Assembly (NCBI RefSeq): GCF_003261175.1
Contig: NZ_QLNP01000105.1
Coordinates: forward strand, 1 to 64,000
Direction of reading: 5' to 3'
DNA length: 64,000 nucleotides
Source: Arthrobacter globiformis
GTDB lineage: Bacteria; Actinomycetota; Actinomycetes; Actinomycetales; Micrococcaceae
The first letter of the stretch is position 1, and every line of letters begins with the position of its first letter. Shown piece by piece: positions 18,062 through 25,500 of this stretch. A model generated the notes under the pieces. The model had not been told where the DNA came from. It did not search any database and saw nothing but the letters and a program-made list of their open reading frames with translations. Both the position numbers and the translations under genes were made by a program.

Positions 18062-18724
18062 CTATTTCTTGACCGCTACCAGCAGCCCGTCACCGGTGGG
18101 GAGCATGGCGGAAGCCAGTCGGTCGTCGTCGCGCACTGCCCGGCCCACCTGGCGCAGCACAACGGTGGTTGCGTCGCGGGCTGCAGGGTTGGATACCCGG
18201 TCCTTGTCCAGGGCGTCATTGACGATCAGCAGTCCGCCGGTCTTGAGCAGGCGTACGGCCTGTTCGACGTAGCGGGGAAAGTTGGGCTTGTCGCCGTCGA
18301 TGAAGACGAGGTCATAGGCGGCGTCGGTGAGCCTCGGCAGGACGTCACCGGCGCGGCCGGAAATGGTGCGCGTGCGGTTGGCCGGGCTGCCTGACTCCTG
18401 GAACGCTTCCCGGGCGGCCTTGAGGTGCTCGACGTCCACGTCGATGGTGGTGAGCACGGCCTGCGGACCGAGGCCGCGGAGCAGGCAGACGCCCGAGACG
18501 CCGGCGCCGGTACCGATCTCGACGGCGGTCTGCGCCTTGGATGCCGCCGCCAGTACAGTCAGCACGGCGCCAACGCCACGGCCGATGGGTGTCACGCCCA
18601 GCTCGAACGAACGCTCCCGGGCGCGCAGCAGGACCTCATCCTCGGCAGGCAGATCTTCTGCATAGGACCAGCTCGTGGACTTATCGGCGCTCATGGATTT
18701 CGCTTTCTGGGCGGCAGGGGGCAT
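18062..18724 (-). CDS. O-methyltransferase, SAM-dependent (family 3)
   Basis: Up to 220 residues, of the PF01596 catechol-O-methyltransferase-like group (Rv1220c type). SAM-site motifs: VEIGTGAGVSGVCLLRGL, TTIDVDVEHLKAAREAF, and the metal/substrate region VFIDGDKPNFPRYVEQA with GGLLIVNDAL. Two ATG starts are possible, 18724 and 18694 (MSADKSTSWSYAED). The second gives the usual family N terminus, while TACGCT 8 bases before the first suggests a nearly leaderless start there. Its position divergent from sigE matches mycobacteria. The substrate is unknown. Confidence 0.85.
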   Translation of the reverse strand: MPPAAQKAKSMSADKSTSWSYAEDLPAEDEVLLRARERSFELGVTPIGRGVGAVLTVLAAASKAQTAVEIGTGAGVSGVCLLRGLGPQAVLTTIDVDVEHLKAAREAFQESGSPANRTRTISGRAGDVLPRLTDAAYDLVFIDGDKPNFPRYVEQAVRLLKTGGLLIVNDALDKDRVSNPAARDATTVVLRQVGRAVRDDDRLASAMLPTGDGLLVAVKK

Positions 18725-19013
18725 GTTATTACAGCGTACTGGGTTGGACGGCGCCCGAGGGGCAAGTGACGGCGGGCACGCCTGTGATGGCGGCTACTGT
18801 TCTGCTGCCCGGCGGAGGGTGACGAAAATTTACGGAATGCCAGCAGGAAATGCGGGCCCAAAAAGTTGCGCCGTAAGCAAAGAGGGCCCCCGCAGTCAGG
18901 AAATTCCCAGCCAACTTTGACATGATAATAATCCGCTCATCCAAGTGGTGATCGGCGCCGAACCATGATGTAAAGCACGTCAGGCGTTATTACATCCACG
19001 AGGGGAGTGGACG

Positions 19014-19631
19014 ATGTCAGCATCCGTTGCGGCACCTGTCCCTGCAACAAAAGAGCAAGCTGCCGAGTGGGCCATGCCCACGTGGGAAGAAGTGGTCACC
19101 AACCACTCGGCCAAGGTGTACAGGCTCGCCTACCGGCTTACCGGTAACAAGTACGACGCCGAGGACCTCACCCAGGAGGTGTTCGTCCGCGTCTTCCGCT
19201 CCCTGGAGAACTTCAAACCGGGAACCCTGGACGGCTGGCTGCACCGGATCACCACCAACCTCTTCCTGGACCAGGCGCGGCGCAAGAGCCGGATCCGGTT
19301 TGACGCGCTGGCCGAGGACGCCGAATCACGGCTGCCCGGCCGTGAACCCGGCCCCGAGCAAAGCTTCGAACTCAACAACCTGGATCTCGACGTCCAGGCC
19401 GCCCTAGAGGAACTCCCGCCGGACTTCCGTGCCGCCGTCGTCCTGTGCGACCTTGAGGGACTGTCGTACGACGAAGTTGCCGAGGCCCTGGGCGTGAAGC
19501 TGGGCACGGTGCGTTCACGCATTCACCGCGGCCGGACCATGCTCCGCGAAAAGCTTGCCCACCGGGATCCGCGCCCGCAGCAGGCGCGCAAACCGCGGCT
19601 CAAGCTGCCCCGCATCGCCGGCGTTCTCTGA
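19014..19631 (+). CDS. sigE: ECF sigma factor SigE
   Basis: A 205-residue extracytoplasmic-function sigma factor. Region 2 spans about residues 30-100 ([33 protein letters not shown]), and region 4 spans about 135-185 ([45 protein letters not shown]). The ribosome site GAGGGGAG lies just before the ATG. The downstream gene encodes a zinc-type anti-sigma factor and then tatB follows, the order of mycobacterial sigE-rseA-htrA-tatB without htrA, so it is assigned SigE, controlling envelope stress. The 289-base spacer to the O-methyltransferase contains GATAAT at 18924-18929 and no convincing gene. Confidence 0.92.
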   Translation: MSASVAAPVPATKEQAAEWAMPTWEEVVTNHSAKVYRLAYRLTGNKYDAEDLTQEVFVRVFRSLENFKPGTLDGWLHRITTNLFLDQARRKSRIRFDALAEDAESRLPGREPGPEQSFELNNLDLDVQAALEELPPDFRAAVVLCDLEGLSYDEVAEALGVKLGTVRSRIHRGRTMLREKLAHRDPRPQQARKPRLKLPRIAGVL

Positions 19632-19639
19632 TCGGCGAC

Positions 19640-20572
19640 ATGCGTCGGCTACATCGCTTGCTGGAGGGGCTCAGACAGAACTCAGGGTTGCCGCCGCTTG
19701 CCGGCGGACGGCACCCGCAGACAGCGGAACACATCCGTGCGTGCGCCGAATGCGCCAGCGCGCTACACCGGCAGCGCCAGTACATTGAGCGGCTCCGTAC
19801 TGCTGCAGTTCCGGCGGCCAGTGACGAACTGACAGCGCGGCTCCTGCTCCGCACCCAGCAATTGGCCATGGCTCCGGCCCCGGTTGCCCGGCCCAGCCGG
19901 ATGAGGCTGGCAGGGCTGGCCGGCGGGGTAGCCGTGGTGGCGGCAGGGGCCATCGGCGCCGGAGCCTACACGGTCGCCGGAGAACCCGGGCAGTACGCCG
20001 CGGGCACGGCCTCGCTCTACGGCCAGTCCGGGCATTCCCCGGGAACAGACAGCCGCCTCGCCGCGCTGCGGTCCTCCGGCTGGACCTGCCCTGAACTGCG
20101 TGCCATGGGTTTCCGCCTGGTATCTGCCAGCACGACCGTACTCGCAGGCCGCCCCACAGTGGAGCTGCGCCTCACAGACGGGCAGCATACAGCGAGGATT
20201 CTGGAACAGCACCAGGGGTCGCCGGCTGCGCCGTCTCCGGTCAACCCGCTGACAGGCCACCCGGCGGGAAGCGACGGTTACGTCGCCGCTGACCTGCCGG
20301 GAGCGACGGCGGACGGCCGGGTCTGGGTCAAGGCGGGGCCACCGTGGAGCGCGATCTACCAGACGCCACGGAGCACGTTCACCTACGTGTCGGACCTGCC
20401 CGCCACCTCGGCCGACGACGCTTTGCCGATGCTCGCCGCGCCCGGCAGCATGGCCGGTCCGGGTCTGGCCGCCGGCACCGACACGGCCGGAAACACCAGC
20501 GCAGCGCAGGAAAGTGTCGTGGACCGGGTCGAACGCGGCCTCCGTAAGATTGCCCGCCAGTTAGGGCTTTGA
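19640..20572 (+). CDS. Zinc-type anti-sigma factor, partner of SigE
   Basis: A 310-residue membrane protein, 8 bases behind sigE. The N-terminal cytoplasmic domain contains HIRACAEC, the HxxxCxxC zinc anti-sigma (ZAS) motif, at about residues 31-38, preceded by another His (RHPQ). One membrane helix lies at about residues 88-110 (MRLAGLAGGVAVVAAGAIGAGAY). The roughly 190-residue extracytoplasmic part is large compared with a minimal RseA and has no domain I recognise. It contains two Thr/Ser/Pro-rich stretches, and may sense envelope state. Pairing with SigE is inferred from adjacency. Confidence 0.85.
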   Translation: MRRLHRLLEGLRQNSGLPPLAGGRHPQTAEHIRACAECASALHRQRQYIERLRTAAVPAASDELTARLLLRTQQLAMAPAPVARPSRMRLAGLAGGVAVVAAGAIGAGAYTVAGEPGQYAAGTASLYGQSGHSPGTDSRLAALRSSGWTCPELRAMGFRLVSASTTVLAGRPTVELRLTDGQHTARILEQHQGSPAAPSPVNPLTGHPAGSDGYVAADLPGATADGRVWVKAGPPWSAIYQTPRSTFTYVSDLPATSADDALPMLAAPGSMAGPGLAAGTDTAGNTSAAQESVVDRVERGLRKIARQLGL

Positions 20573-20649
20573 GACGCTTCCCCGTCCCTGCGGCATGCCC
20601 CCAGGGGGCCCGGGCCGGGTCGAAATCGTCACTGCCTCGCCGGAAAGGG

Positions 20650-20662
20650 TAATCTTCCTAAA
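20650..20662 (+). promoter_or_regulatory. Leaderless-type -10 element of tatB
   Basis: TAATCT (20650-20655), seven bases, then GTG 20663. It suggests tatB has its own promoter in addition to any read-through from sigE. Confidence 0.5.
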
Positions 20663-21061
20663 GTGTTTGGAATCAACGGCCCGGAGTTTATCCTTCTGCT
20701 GCTCATCGGCATTCTGGTGATCGGTCCCCAGCGGCTGCCCGAATATACCCAAAAACTGGCAAACCTGGTCCGCGAAGTGCGTCGGATGGCCTCCGGTGCG
20801 CGGGAGCAGATCAAGGAAGAAGTCGGCATCGACATCGATGATGTCGACTGGAAGAAGTACGACCCCCGCCAGTACGATCCGCGGCGCATCATCAAGGAAG
20901 CCCTCCTCGAGGACGACACCAAGCCGGTCAGCGCCGGCGGTCCGGCGGCAGTAGCCGCCGCGGCATCAGCCGCCGCTTCCACCACCGAGGAGCGGCCGGC
21001 GCGCATCATTGAGCAGTTGCCCTACGGCGAAGCGGCCCCCTTCGATTCCGAGGCAACTTAG
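20663..21061 (+). CDS. tatB: Sec-independent translocase subunit TatB
   Basis: A 132-residue component of the twin-arginine export system that binds substrates with TatC. The N terminus is the TatA/B hallmark: one short membrane helix (EFILLLLIGILVIGPQRLP) with the conserved Glu at residue 8 and the Gly-Pro hinge, then an amphipathic helix (YTQKLANLVREVRRMASGAREQI) and an acidic, Ala-rich tail. The Glu and the GPQRLP hinge favour TatB over TatA. Starts at GTG. In the window, the exported protein at 40055 has an SRRQF twin-arginine motif and would be a client. Confidence 0.9.
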   Translation: MFGINGPEFILLLLIGILVIGPQRLPEYTQKLANLVREVRRMASGAREQIKEEVGIDIDDVDWKKYDPRQYDPRRIIKEALLEDDTKPVSAGGPAAVAAAASAAASTTEERPARIIEQLPYGEAAPFDSEAT

Positions 21062-21199
21062 TCCCCAACCGCCCCCTAACCTCGCATGTCCCCACCGGCT
21101 CCCGGCCTTCGCAAGCTCAGGCCGGGTCCCTCGCCGGCGTGGGCCCAGGCCAGGGAACCCGGCGGTCGTGGCCCCAGATTAAGGGGCGGACCCAAACAA

Positions 21200-22327
21200 T
21201 CAGCGGGGCTGGACGTCCAGCTTCATCCCGGCCAGTCCCCGGGGCCTGGCCGCAAGTTTCCCGGCGATGCCCGACAGCGCCACCGCGGCCGGAGTGTCCG
21301 GGCCGCCCAGGACGATGGGCCTGCCTGAGTCGCCGCCTTCGCGCAGGAGAATGTCCAGCGGAATCTGGCCCAGCAGCGGCACGTCCGTGCCGGTCGACGC
21401 ACTGAGCCTCTCGGCGAGCACCTCCCCGCCGCCGGTGCCGAACAGATCCATCCGCCCGCCGTCGGGCATTTCCAGGAAGGACATGTTCTCGATGACCCCG
21501 GCCACCGTCTGCCCGGTCTGGGTGGCGATGGCGCCGGCACGCTCTGCGACGTCGGCCGCGGCGGCCTGGGGAGTGGTGACCACCAGGATCTCGGCCTTGG
21601 GCAACAGCTGCGCCACCGAGATGGCGATGTCACCGGTTCCCGGCGGGAGGTCCAGGAACAGCGCATCAAGGTCGCCGAAGTAGACATCGGTGAGGAACTG
21701 CTCGAGGGCCCGGTGCAGCATGGGTCCGCGCCAGGCCACGGGCTGGTTGCCGGTGACAAACATGCCGATGGAAATAACTTTCACGCCGTACGCCACCGGC
21801 GGGAGGATCATGTCGTCCACACGGGTGGGGGCCTGGGTGATCCCCATCAGGGCCGGCACCGAGAAACCGTACACGTCGGCATCCACGATGCCCACGCGCA
21901 GCCCCTGTGCCGCGAGCGAACAGGCGAGGTTCACCGTCACCGACGACTTTCCCACACCGCCCTTGCCGCTGGCCACCGCGAAGACCTTGGTGAGGGACCC
22001 CGGCTGGTTGAACGGGATTCCCCGCTCGCCGCCGGGGCCACGGAGCTGCTCCTTCAGCGCGTCGCGCTGCGCCTGGGTCATGACCTTGAGGTCCACCTCG
22101 ACGGCGGCCACACCTGGCACATCCAGCAGCGCCGCCTCGGAGTCCCTGGTGATGGTGTCGCGCAGGGGGCAGCCCGCAATGGTGAGCAGCACCGCCAGGC
22201 GGACGGTCCCGTCGTCGGTGATCTCCACCGAATCAACCATGCCCAACTCGGTAATGGGGCGCCGGAGTTCCGGATCGATGACGGTTGCCAGGGCAGCGTT
22301 GACTGCCTGGAGGAGGGTGGTGCTCAT
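21200..22327 (-). CDS. mrp: Mrp/NBP35-family iron-sulfur carrier ATPase
   Basis: 375 residues. An N-terminal MIP18/DUF59 domain (about 1-95, AVNAALATVIDPELRRPITELGM) is joined to a P-loop domain with the deviant Walker A SGKGGVGKSSVTVNLA at about 121 and the switch DADVYGFSVPALMG. Mrp proteins carry and deliver Fe-S clusters. In the usual place of the bridging CxxC, after IENMSFLEM, the sequence reads PDGGRMDLFG with no Cys, as in other actinobacterial members I recall, so cluster ligation must differ. It follows the DUF1003 and MgtE-like genes on the same strand. Confidence 0.9.
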   Translation of the reverse strand: MSTTLLQAVNAALATVIDPELRRPITELGMVDSVEITDDGTVRLAVLLTIAGCPLRDTITRDSEAALLDVPGVAAVEVDLKVMTQAQRDALKEQLRGPGGERGIPFNQPGSLTKVFAVASGKGGVGKSSVTVNLACSLAAQGLRVGIVDADVYGFSVPALMGITQAPTRVDDMILPPVAYGVKVISIGMFVTGNQPVAWRGPMLHRALEQFLTDVYFGDLDALFLDLPPGTGDIAISVAQLLPKAEILVVTTPQAAAADVAERAGAIATQTGQTVAGVIENMSFLEMPDGGRMDLFGTGGGEVLAERLSASTGTDVPLLGQIPLDILLREGGDSGRPIVLGGPDTPAAVALSGIAGKLAARPRGLAGMKLDVQPR

Positions 22328-22337
22328 GCCGTGGTGC

Positions 22338-23057
22338 TCAGCTTTCGGGAGAGGTGGGTCGGTGGGCTGCCCGGCCCTGCCGCGTCTTTTCGGACTTGAT
22401 CTTGGGGATCTGCTGCGTGCGGGGGTTGCGTTGCTTTTCCCGCTTCTCCTTCAGCTTTTCCCGGACCAGTTCGCGCGGCGATTCATGGCTTCCGCGCCCG
22501 GAGGGTTCGTGCGTGCGGAGCTCTTCCTGGGCCTCCAGCAGGTCCTCCAGGAGGCTGCGAAGTTCCGCCCGGACGTAGTCACGGGTGGCCACTTCACGCA
22601 GCGCGATCCGCAGTGAGGCCAGTTCCCGCGTGAGGTATTCGGTGTCCGACAGGTTGCGCTCCGCCCGCTGGCGGTCCTGCTGCAGGGACACGCGGTCGCG
22701 GTCGTCCTGGCGGTTCTGTGCGAGGAGCAGCAGCGGCGCGGCGTAGGAAGCCTGCAGGGACAGCATCAGCGTCAGGAGCGTGAACCCGAGTTCCACCTTG
22801 TCGAACTGCCAGGCCGTGGGCGCGAAGGTATTCCAGGCCAGCCAGAAGACACAGAACACGGTCATGTAGAGCAGGAACTGCGGCGTGCCCATGAAGCGGG
22901 CGAAACCCTCCGTCGCATGGCCAAAGGCATCAGGGTTCGGCGAGAACTTGGGGAGGATGCGCTGGCGGCCGCTCAGCGGCGTGTCCAGGCTTCCCCGGGC
23001 TGCCGGCTTTCCGCCGGGTCGCGCCGCCTTTGCCGTGTTTTCAGCCAATGCGGCCAC
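22338..23057 (-). CDS. DUF1003 membrane protein
   Basis: 239 residues. The DUF1003 core lies at about residues 50-130: FMGTPQFLLYMTVFCVFWLAWNTFAP forms one helix and FTLLTLMLSLQASYAAPLLLLAQNRQ a second. A charged helical stretch follows (DRDRVSLQQDRQRAERNLSDTEYLTRELASLRIALREV), then a very basic tail. GTG 23057 is chosen because AGGAAG lies 5 bases upstream; it overlaps the end of the MgtE-like gene by 17 bases, so the two are co-translated. Function unknown. Confidence 0.85.
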   Translation of the reverse strand: MAALAENTAKAARPGGKPAARGSLDTPLSGRQRILPKFSPNPDAFGHATEGFARFMGTPQFLLYMTVFCVFWLAWNTFAPTAWQFDKVELGFTLLTLMLSLQASYAAPLLLLAQNRQDDRDRVSLQQDRQRAERNLSDTEYLTRELASLRIALREVATRDYVRAELRSLLEDLLEAQEELRTHEPSGRGSHESPRELVREKLKEKREKQRNPRTQQIPKIKSEKTRQGRAAHRPTSPES

Positions 23058-24324
23058 CAAGCTTCCTGACCGGGGCCTCGCCGTCGTTGGCCCGCCAGTC
23101 GTCGGGCAGCAGATGGTCCAGGACGTCGTCAACTGTCACTGCGCCCACCAACCGGCCGGCCTGGTTGACCACCGGAAGGGAATTCAGGTTGTACGTGGCG
23201 AGGGTGCGCGCGACTTCGCTGATGTGGGCCAGATCCGAGAGCGGCTCAAGGTTCTTGTCCACGAGGTTGCCCAGCGACTCGAACGGCGGGAATCGCAGCA
23301 GCTGCTGGATGTGCACCACACCGAGGAACCGGCCGGTGGGGGTTTCCAGCGGAGGACGGGCGATGAAGATGGACGAGGCGAGGGCAGGGGAGAGTTCCTC
23401 GCGCCGGACGTGGGCGAGGGCCTCCGCCACCGTGGCCTCCGGCGGCAGGATGACCGGGACGGGGGTCATGAGGCCGCCGGCGGTGTCCTCGTCGTATTCG
23501 AGGAGGCGCCGGACGTCCTCGGCGCCTTCGGGCTCCATCAGCTGAAGGAGTTCCTCCGCCTGGGCGGACGGCAGCTCGCCGAGGAGGTCGGCGGCGTCGT
23601 CGGGGTCCATCTCCTCCAGGACGTCCGCGGCGCGCTGGACGTCGAGGGCGGAGAGGATTTCCACCTGGTCGTCTTCTGGCAGCTCCTGCAGGACGTCGGC
23701 GAGCCGCTCGTCCTGCAGTTCGCTGGCCACCTCGAAGCGCCGCTTGTCGCTCATTTCCTGCAGTGCTTCGGCGAAGTCCGCGGGCTTGAGGTCCTCGTGG
23801 TTGGCCACGAACTGGGTGGCTGCCTGCGGTTCTGTCTTGGCCCCCTGGTGCGCGTCGGCCCAGTCGATGATCATGGTTTCGTTGCGGCGCAGCCTGCTCA
23901 GGGGCGCCAGGGAGTGTCCGCGCCGGACGAACAGCTTGCTCACGAACCAGTCGCCCGAGCGGTGCTGGTCCATGGCGATGTCCTCGATGGTGGCGTCGCC
24001 GCTGCCGTCCGTCAGGGTCACGCGGCGGTCGAACATTTCCGCGACGACCAGGGTCTCGGCGCCGCGCTGTTCGAAGCGCCGGAGGTTGACCAGGCCGGTG
24101 CAGATGACCTGCGTCTGGTCAATGGAGGTGATGCGGGTCATGGGGACGAAGACGCGCTTCTTGCCGGGAACTTCGACGACGATGCCCACCACGTGCGGGG
24201 CACCCCGGGTTCCGCGGGAGAGCACGACGACGTCACGCAGCCGCCCCAGACGGTCGCCCAACGGGTCGAAGACGTCCAGTCCCAGGAGGCGCGCGACAAA
24301 GACGCGGGTAGGATTCGTGCTCAC
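23041..24324 (-). CDS. Soluble MgtE N-domain/CBS protein with PRC barrel
   Basis: 427 residues in three parts. An N-terminal PRC-barrel-like region (RVFVARLLGLDVFDPLGDRLGRLRDVVV), an MgtE N-type helical superhelix (about 190-290, ELQDERLADVLQELPEDDQVEIL and the acidic MDPDDAADLLGELP), then two CBS motifs (about 290-415, GGLMTPVPVILPPEATVAEAL and SLPVVNQAGRLVGAVTVDDVLDHLL). The transmembrane Mg2+ channel domain of true MgtE is absent, so it should be a magnesium- or nucleotide-sensing regulatory protein. It shares an operon with DUF1003 and mrp, the order found at Rv1232c-Rv1229c. Confidence 0.88.
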   Translation of the reverse strand: MSTNPTRVFVARLLGLDVFDPLGDRLGRLRDVVVLSRGTRGAPHVVGIVVEVPGKKRVFVPMTRITSIDQTQVICTGLVNLRRFEQRGAETLVVAEMFDRRVTLTDGSGDATIEDIAMDQHRSGDWFVSKLFVRRGHSLAPLSRLRRNETMIIDWADAHQGAKTEPQAATQFVANHEDLKPADFAEALQEMSDKRRFEVASELQDERLADVLQELPEDDQVEILSALDVQRAADVLEEMDPDDAADLLGELPSAQAEELLQLMEPEGAEDVRRLLEYDEDTAGGLMTPVPVILPPEATVAEALAHVRREELSPALASSIFIARPPLETPTGRFLGVVHIQQLLRFPPFESLGNLVDKNLEPLSDLAHISEVARTLATYNLNSLPVVNQAGRLVGAVTVDDVLDHLLPDDWRANDGEAPVRKLGGRIG

Positions 24325-24336
24325 CTCTACAGGCTA
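24325..24336 (-). promoter_or_regulatory. Leaderless-type -10 element of the MgtE-like gene
   Basis: Minus-strand TAGCCT (24331-24336), six bases, then GTG 24324. The divergent stress-type gene has AAGAAT (24390-24395) six bases before its ATG, a weaker version of the same layout. Confidence 0.5.
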
Positions 24337-24401
24337 CCGAGTCTGCTCTCTTTTAGCTGAATTTTCAGCTTTCACCCATCCTTATGGGCAAGAATGGGGT
24401 T

Positions 24402-25424
24402 ATGGCTAACATTTTTGGTGCTCCGAAGGCTGCGCCCAACGGCTCGGACGAGTCGAAGACTGTCCCCTCGGGGGACACGGTCGGCTCGTATACCTCCTAC
24501 CTGGACGCCCAAAAGGCCGTTGACTACCTCGCCGACCAGCAGTTCCCGGTGCACCTGGTGTCCATCGTGGGAAACGACCTCAAGATGGTGGAGCGGGTGA
24601 CGGGCCGGCTCAGCTACCCGCGCGTGGCGCTCTCCGGTGCCCTGAGCGGCATGTGGTTCGGCCTCTTCGTCGGCGTCATGCTGTCCTTCTTCACGCCTGC
24701 GGGCGGGACGTTTTCCATCATCAGCTCGGTGCTGATGGGTGCGGCGTTCTTCATGCTGTTCGGGATCGTGACCTACGCCATGCAGCGGGGCAAGCGCGAC
24801 TTCACGTCCACCAGCCAGGTGGTTGCCACCAATTACGACGTCGTCGTGGCCTTCGAGGCGGCCCAGGAGGCGCGCCGGCTGCTCCAGCAGCTCCCCATGA
24901 CGCCGTCCGACGCCACCCCGGGTGCGCGCCCGGCGTCCCACACCCAGCACGACTACCAGAACCAGCCCTACCAGCAGCCGGGCCGGCACCAGGGACCGCC
25001 GCAGGGCCCGTCCCAGGGGCAGGCGCCGCAGCGGCCGGCGGGCTGGAACGATCCCTACGGCCAGCGCGGCCAGGACGCCAGCGGGCAGCACGGCACAGGC
25101 CAGCACGCTCAGGGCGGTCAGCCGCAGGACCCCAACCAGCAATACGGGGCACACCAGCAATACGGCACAGGCCAGCAGGGCCAGCCGTACGACGGCGAGC
25201 AGCAGTACGGCGCTAATCAGCAGTACGGCGCTAATCAGGAGGCAGGCGCCAACCAGCCAGCAGGCACCAACCAGCAGAGCCAGAGCGCAGAGGGCGGGCC
25301 GGCAGCCGGCCAGCGCCCGGCGTCGGCGGTCCGCTACCCGGACCTGCCGGACGGCCGCCCGCAGTACGGTGTGCGCGTGGATCCGAACCAGGCCGACCAG
25401 GGCCGGGACGGACAGCAGCAGTAG
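24402..25424 (+). CDS. General-stress-type (YflT-like) membrane protein with Gln/Gly repeat tail
   Basis: 340 residues. Residues 30-90 (GSYTSYLDAQKAVDYLADQQFPVHLVSIVGNDLKMVERVTG) are the general stress protein 17M/YflT-like domain, interrupted by two membrane helices (about 93-135). The domain resumes with STSQVVATNYDVVVAFEAAQEARRLLQ. From residue 170 on, the protein is a disordered tail very rich in Gln, Gly, Pro, Asn and Tyr, with repeated QQYGA(N/H/T). ATG 24402 is preferred over 24384 since the family starts MANIFG. Its role is unknown. It is divergent from the MgtE-like gene, as Rv1234 is. Confidence 0.82.
   Translation: MANIFGAPKAAPNGSDESKTVPSGDTVGSYTSYLDAQKAVDYLADQQFPVHLVSIVGNDLKMVERVTGRLSYPRVALSGALSGMWFGLFVGVMLSFFTPAGGTFSIISSVLMGAAFFMLFGIVTYAMQRGKRDFTSTSQVVATNYDVVVAFEAAQEARRLLQQLPMTPSDATPGARPASHTQHDYQNQPYQQPGRHQGPPQGPSQGQAPQRPAGWNDPYGQRGQDASGQHGTGQHAQGGQPQDPNQQYGAHQQYGTGQQGQPYDGEQQYGANQQYGANQEAGANQPAGTNQQSQSAEGGPAAGQRPASAVRYPDLPDGRPQYGVRVDPNQADQGRDGQQQ
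25200..25235 (+). repeat. Perfect 18-base tandem repeat coding QQYGAN
   Basis: CAGCAGTACGGCGCTAAT occurs twice head to tail (25200-25217, 25218-25235) inside a longer run of degenerate QQYG repeats at 25137-25270. Perfect identity, including two AAT codons that are rare in this genome, points to recent slippage. Confidence 0.85.
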
Positions 25425-25448
25425 CCCGGGTAATTAGGCCAGGGCAGT

Positions 25449-25489
25449 AAGAAGGGACGGCCACCGGAGAATCCGGGCCGTCCCTTCTT
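25449..25489. terminator. Bidirectional terminator between the stress gene and pepP
   Basis: A 14-base-pair stem (AAGAAGGGACGGCC with GGCCGTCCCTTCTT) with an inner CGGA/TCCG stem over GAA, followed by TTTTGTTGTT on the plus strand and preceded by TTA CTGCC on the other. It ends both the plus-strand gene and, 12 bases past its stop, the minus-strand pepP. Confidence 0.9.
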
Positions 25490-25500
25490 TTGTTGTTCCC

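Noticed and set aside
18729-18944. A 71-codon minus-strand frame with a hydrophobic part in the O-methyltransferase/sigE spacer
   Set aside because: No ribosome site, poor composition and it would overlap the O-methyltransferase promoter. No family recognised.
21101-21126. Terminator between tatB and mrp
   Set aside because: An 8-base-pair stem (CCCGGCCT/AGGCCGGG) with a 10-base loop and no T run. Too weak to call.
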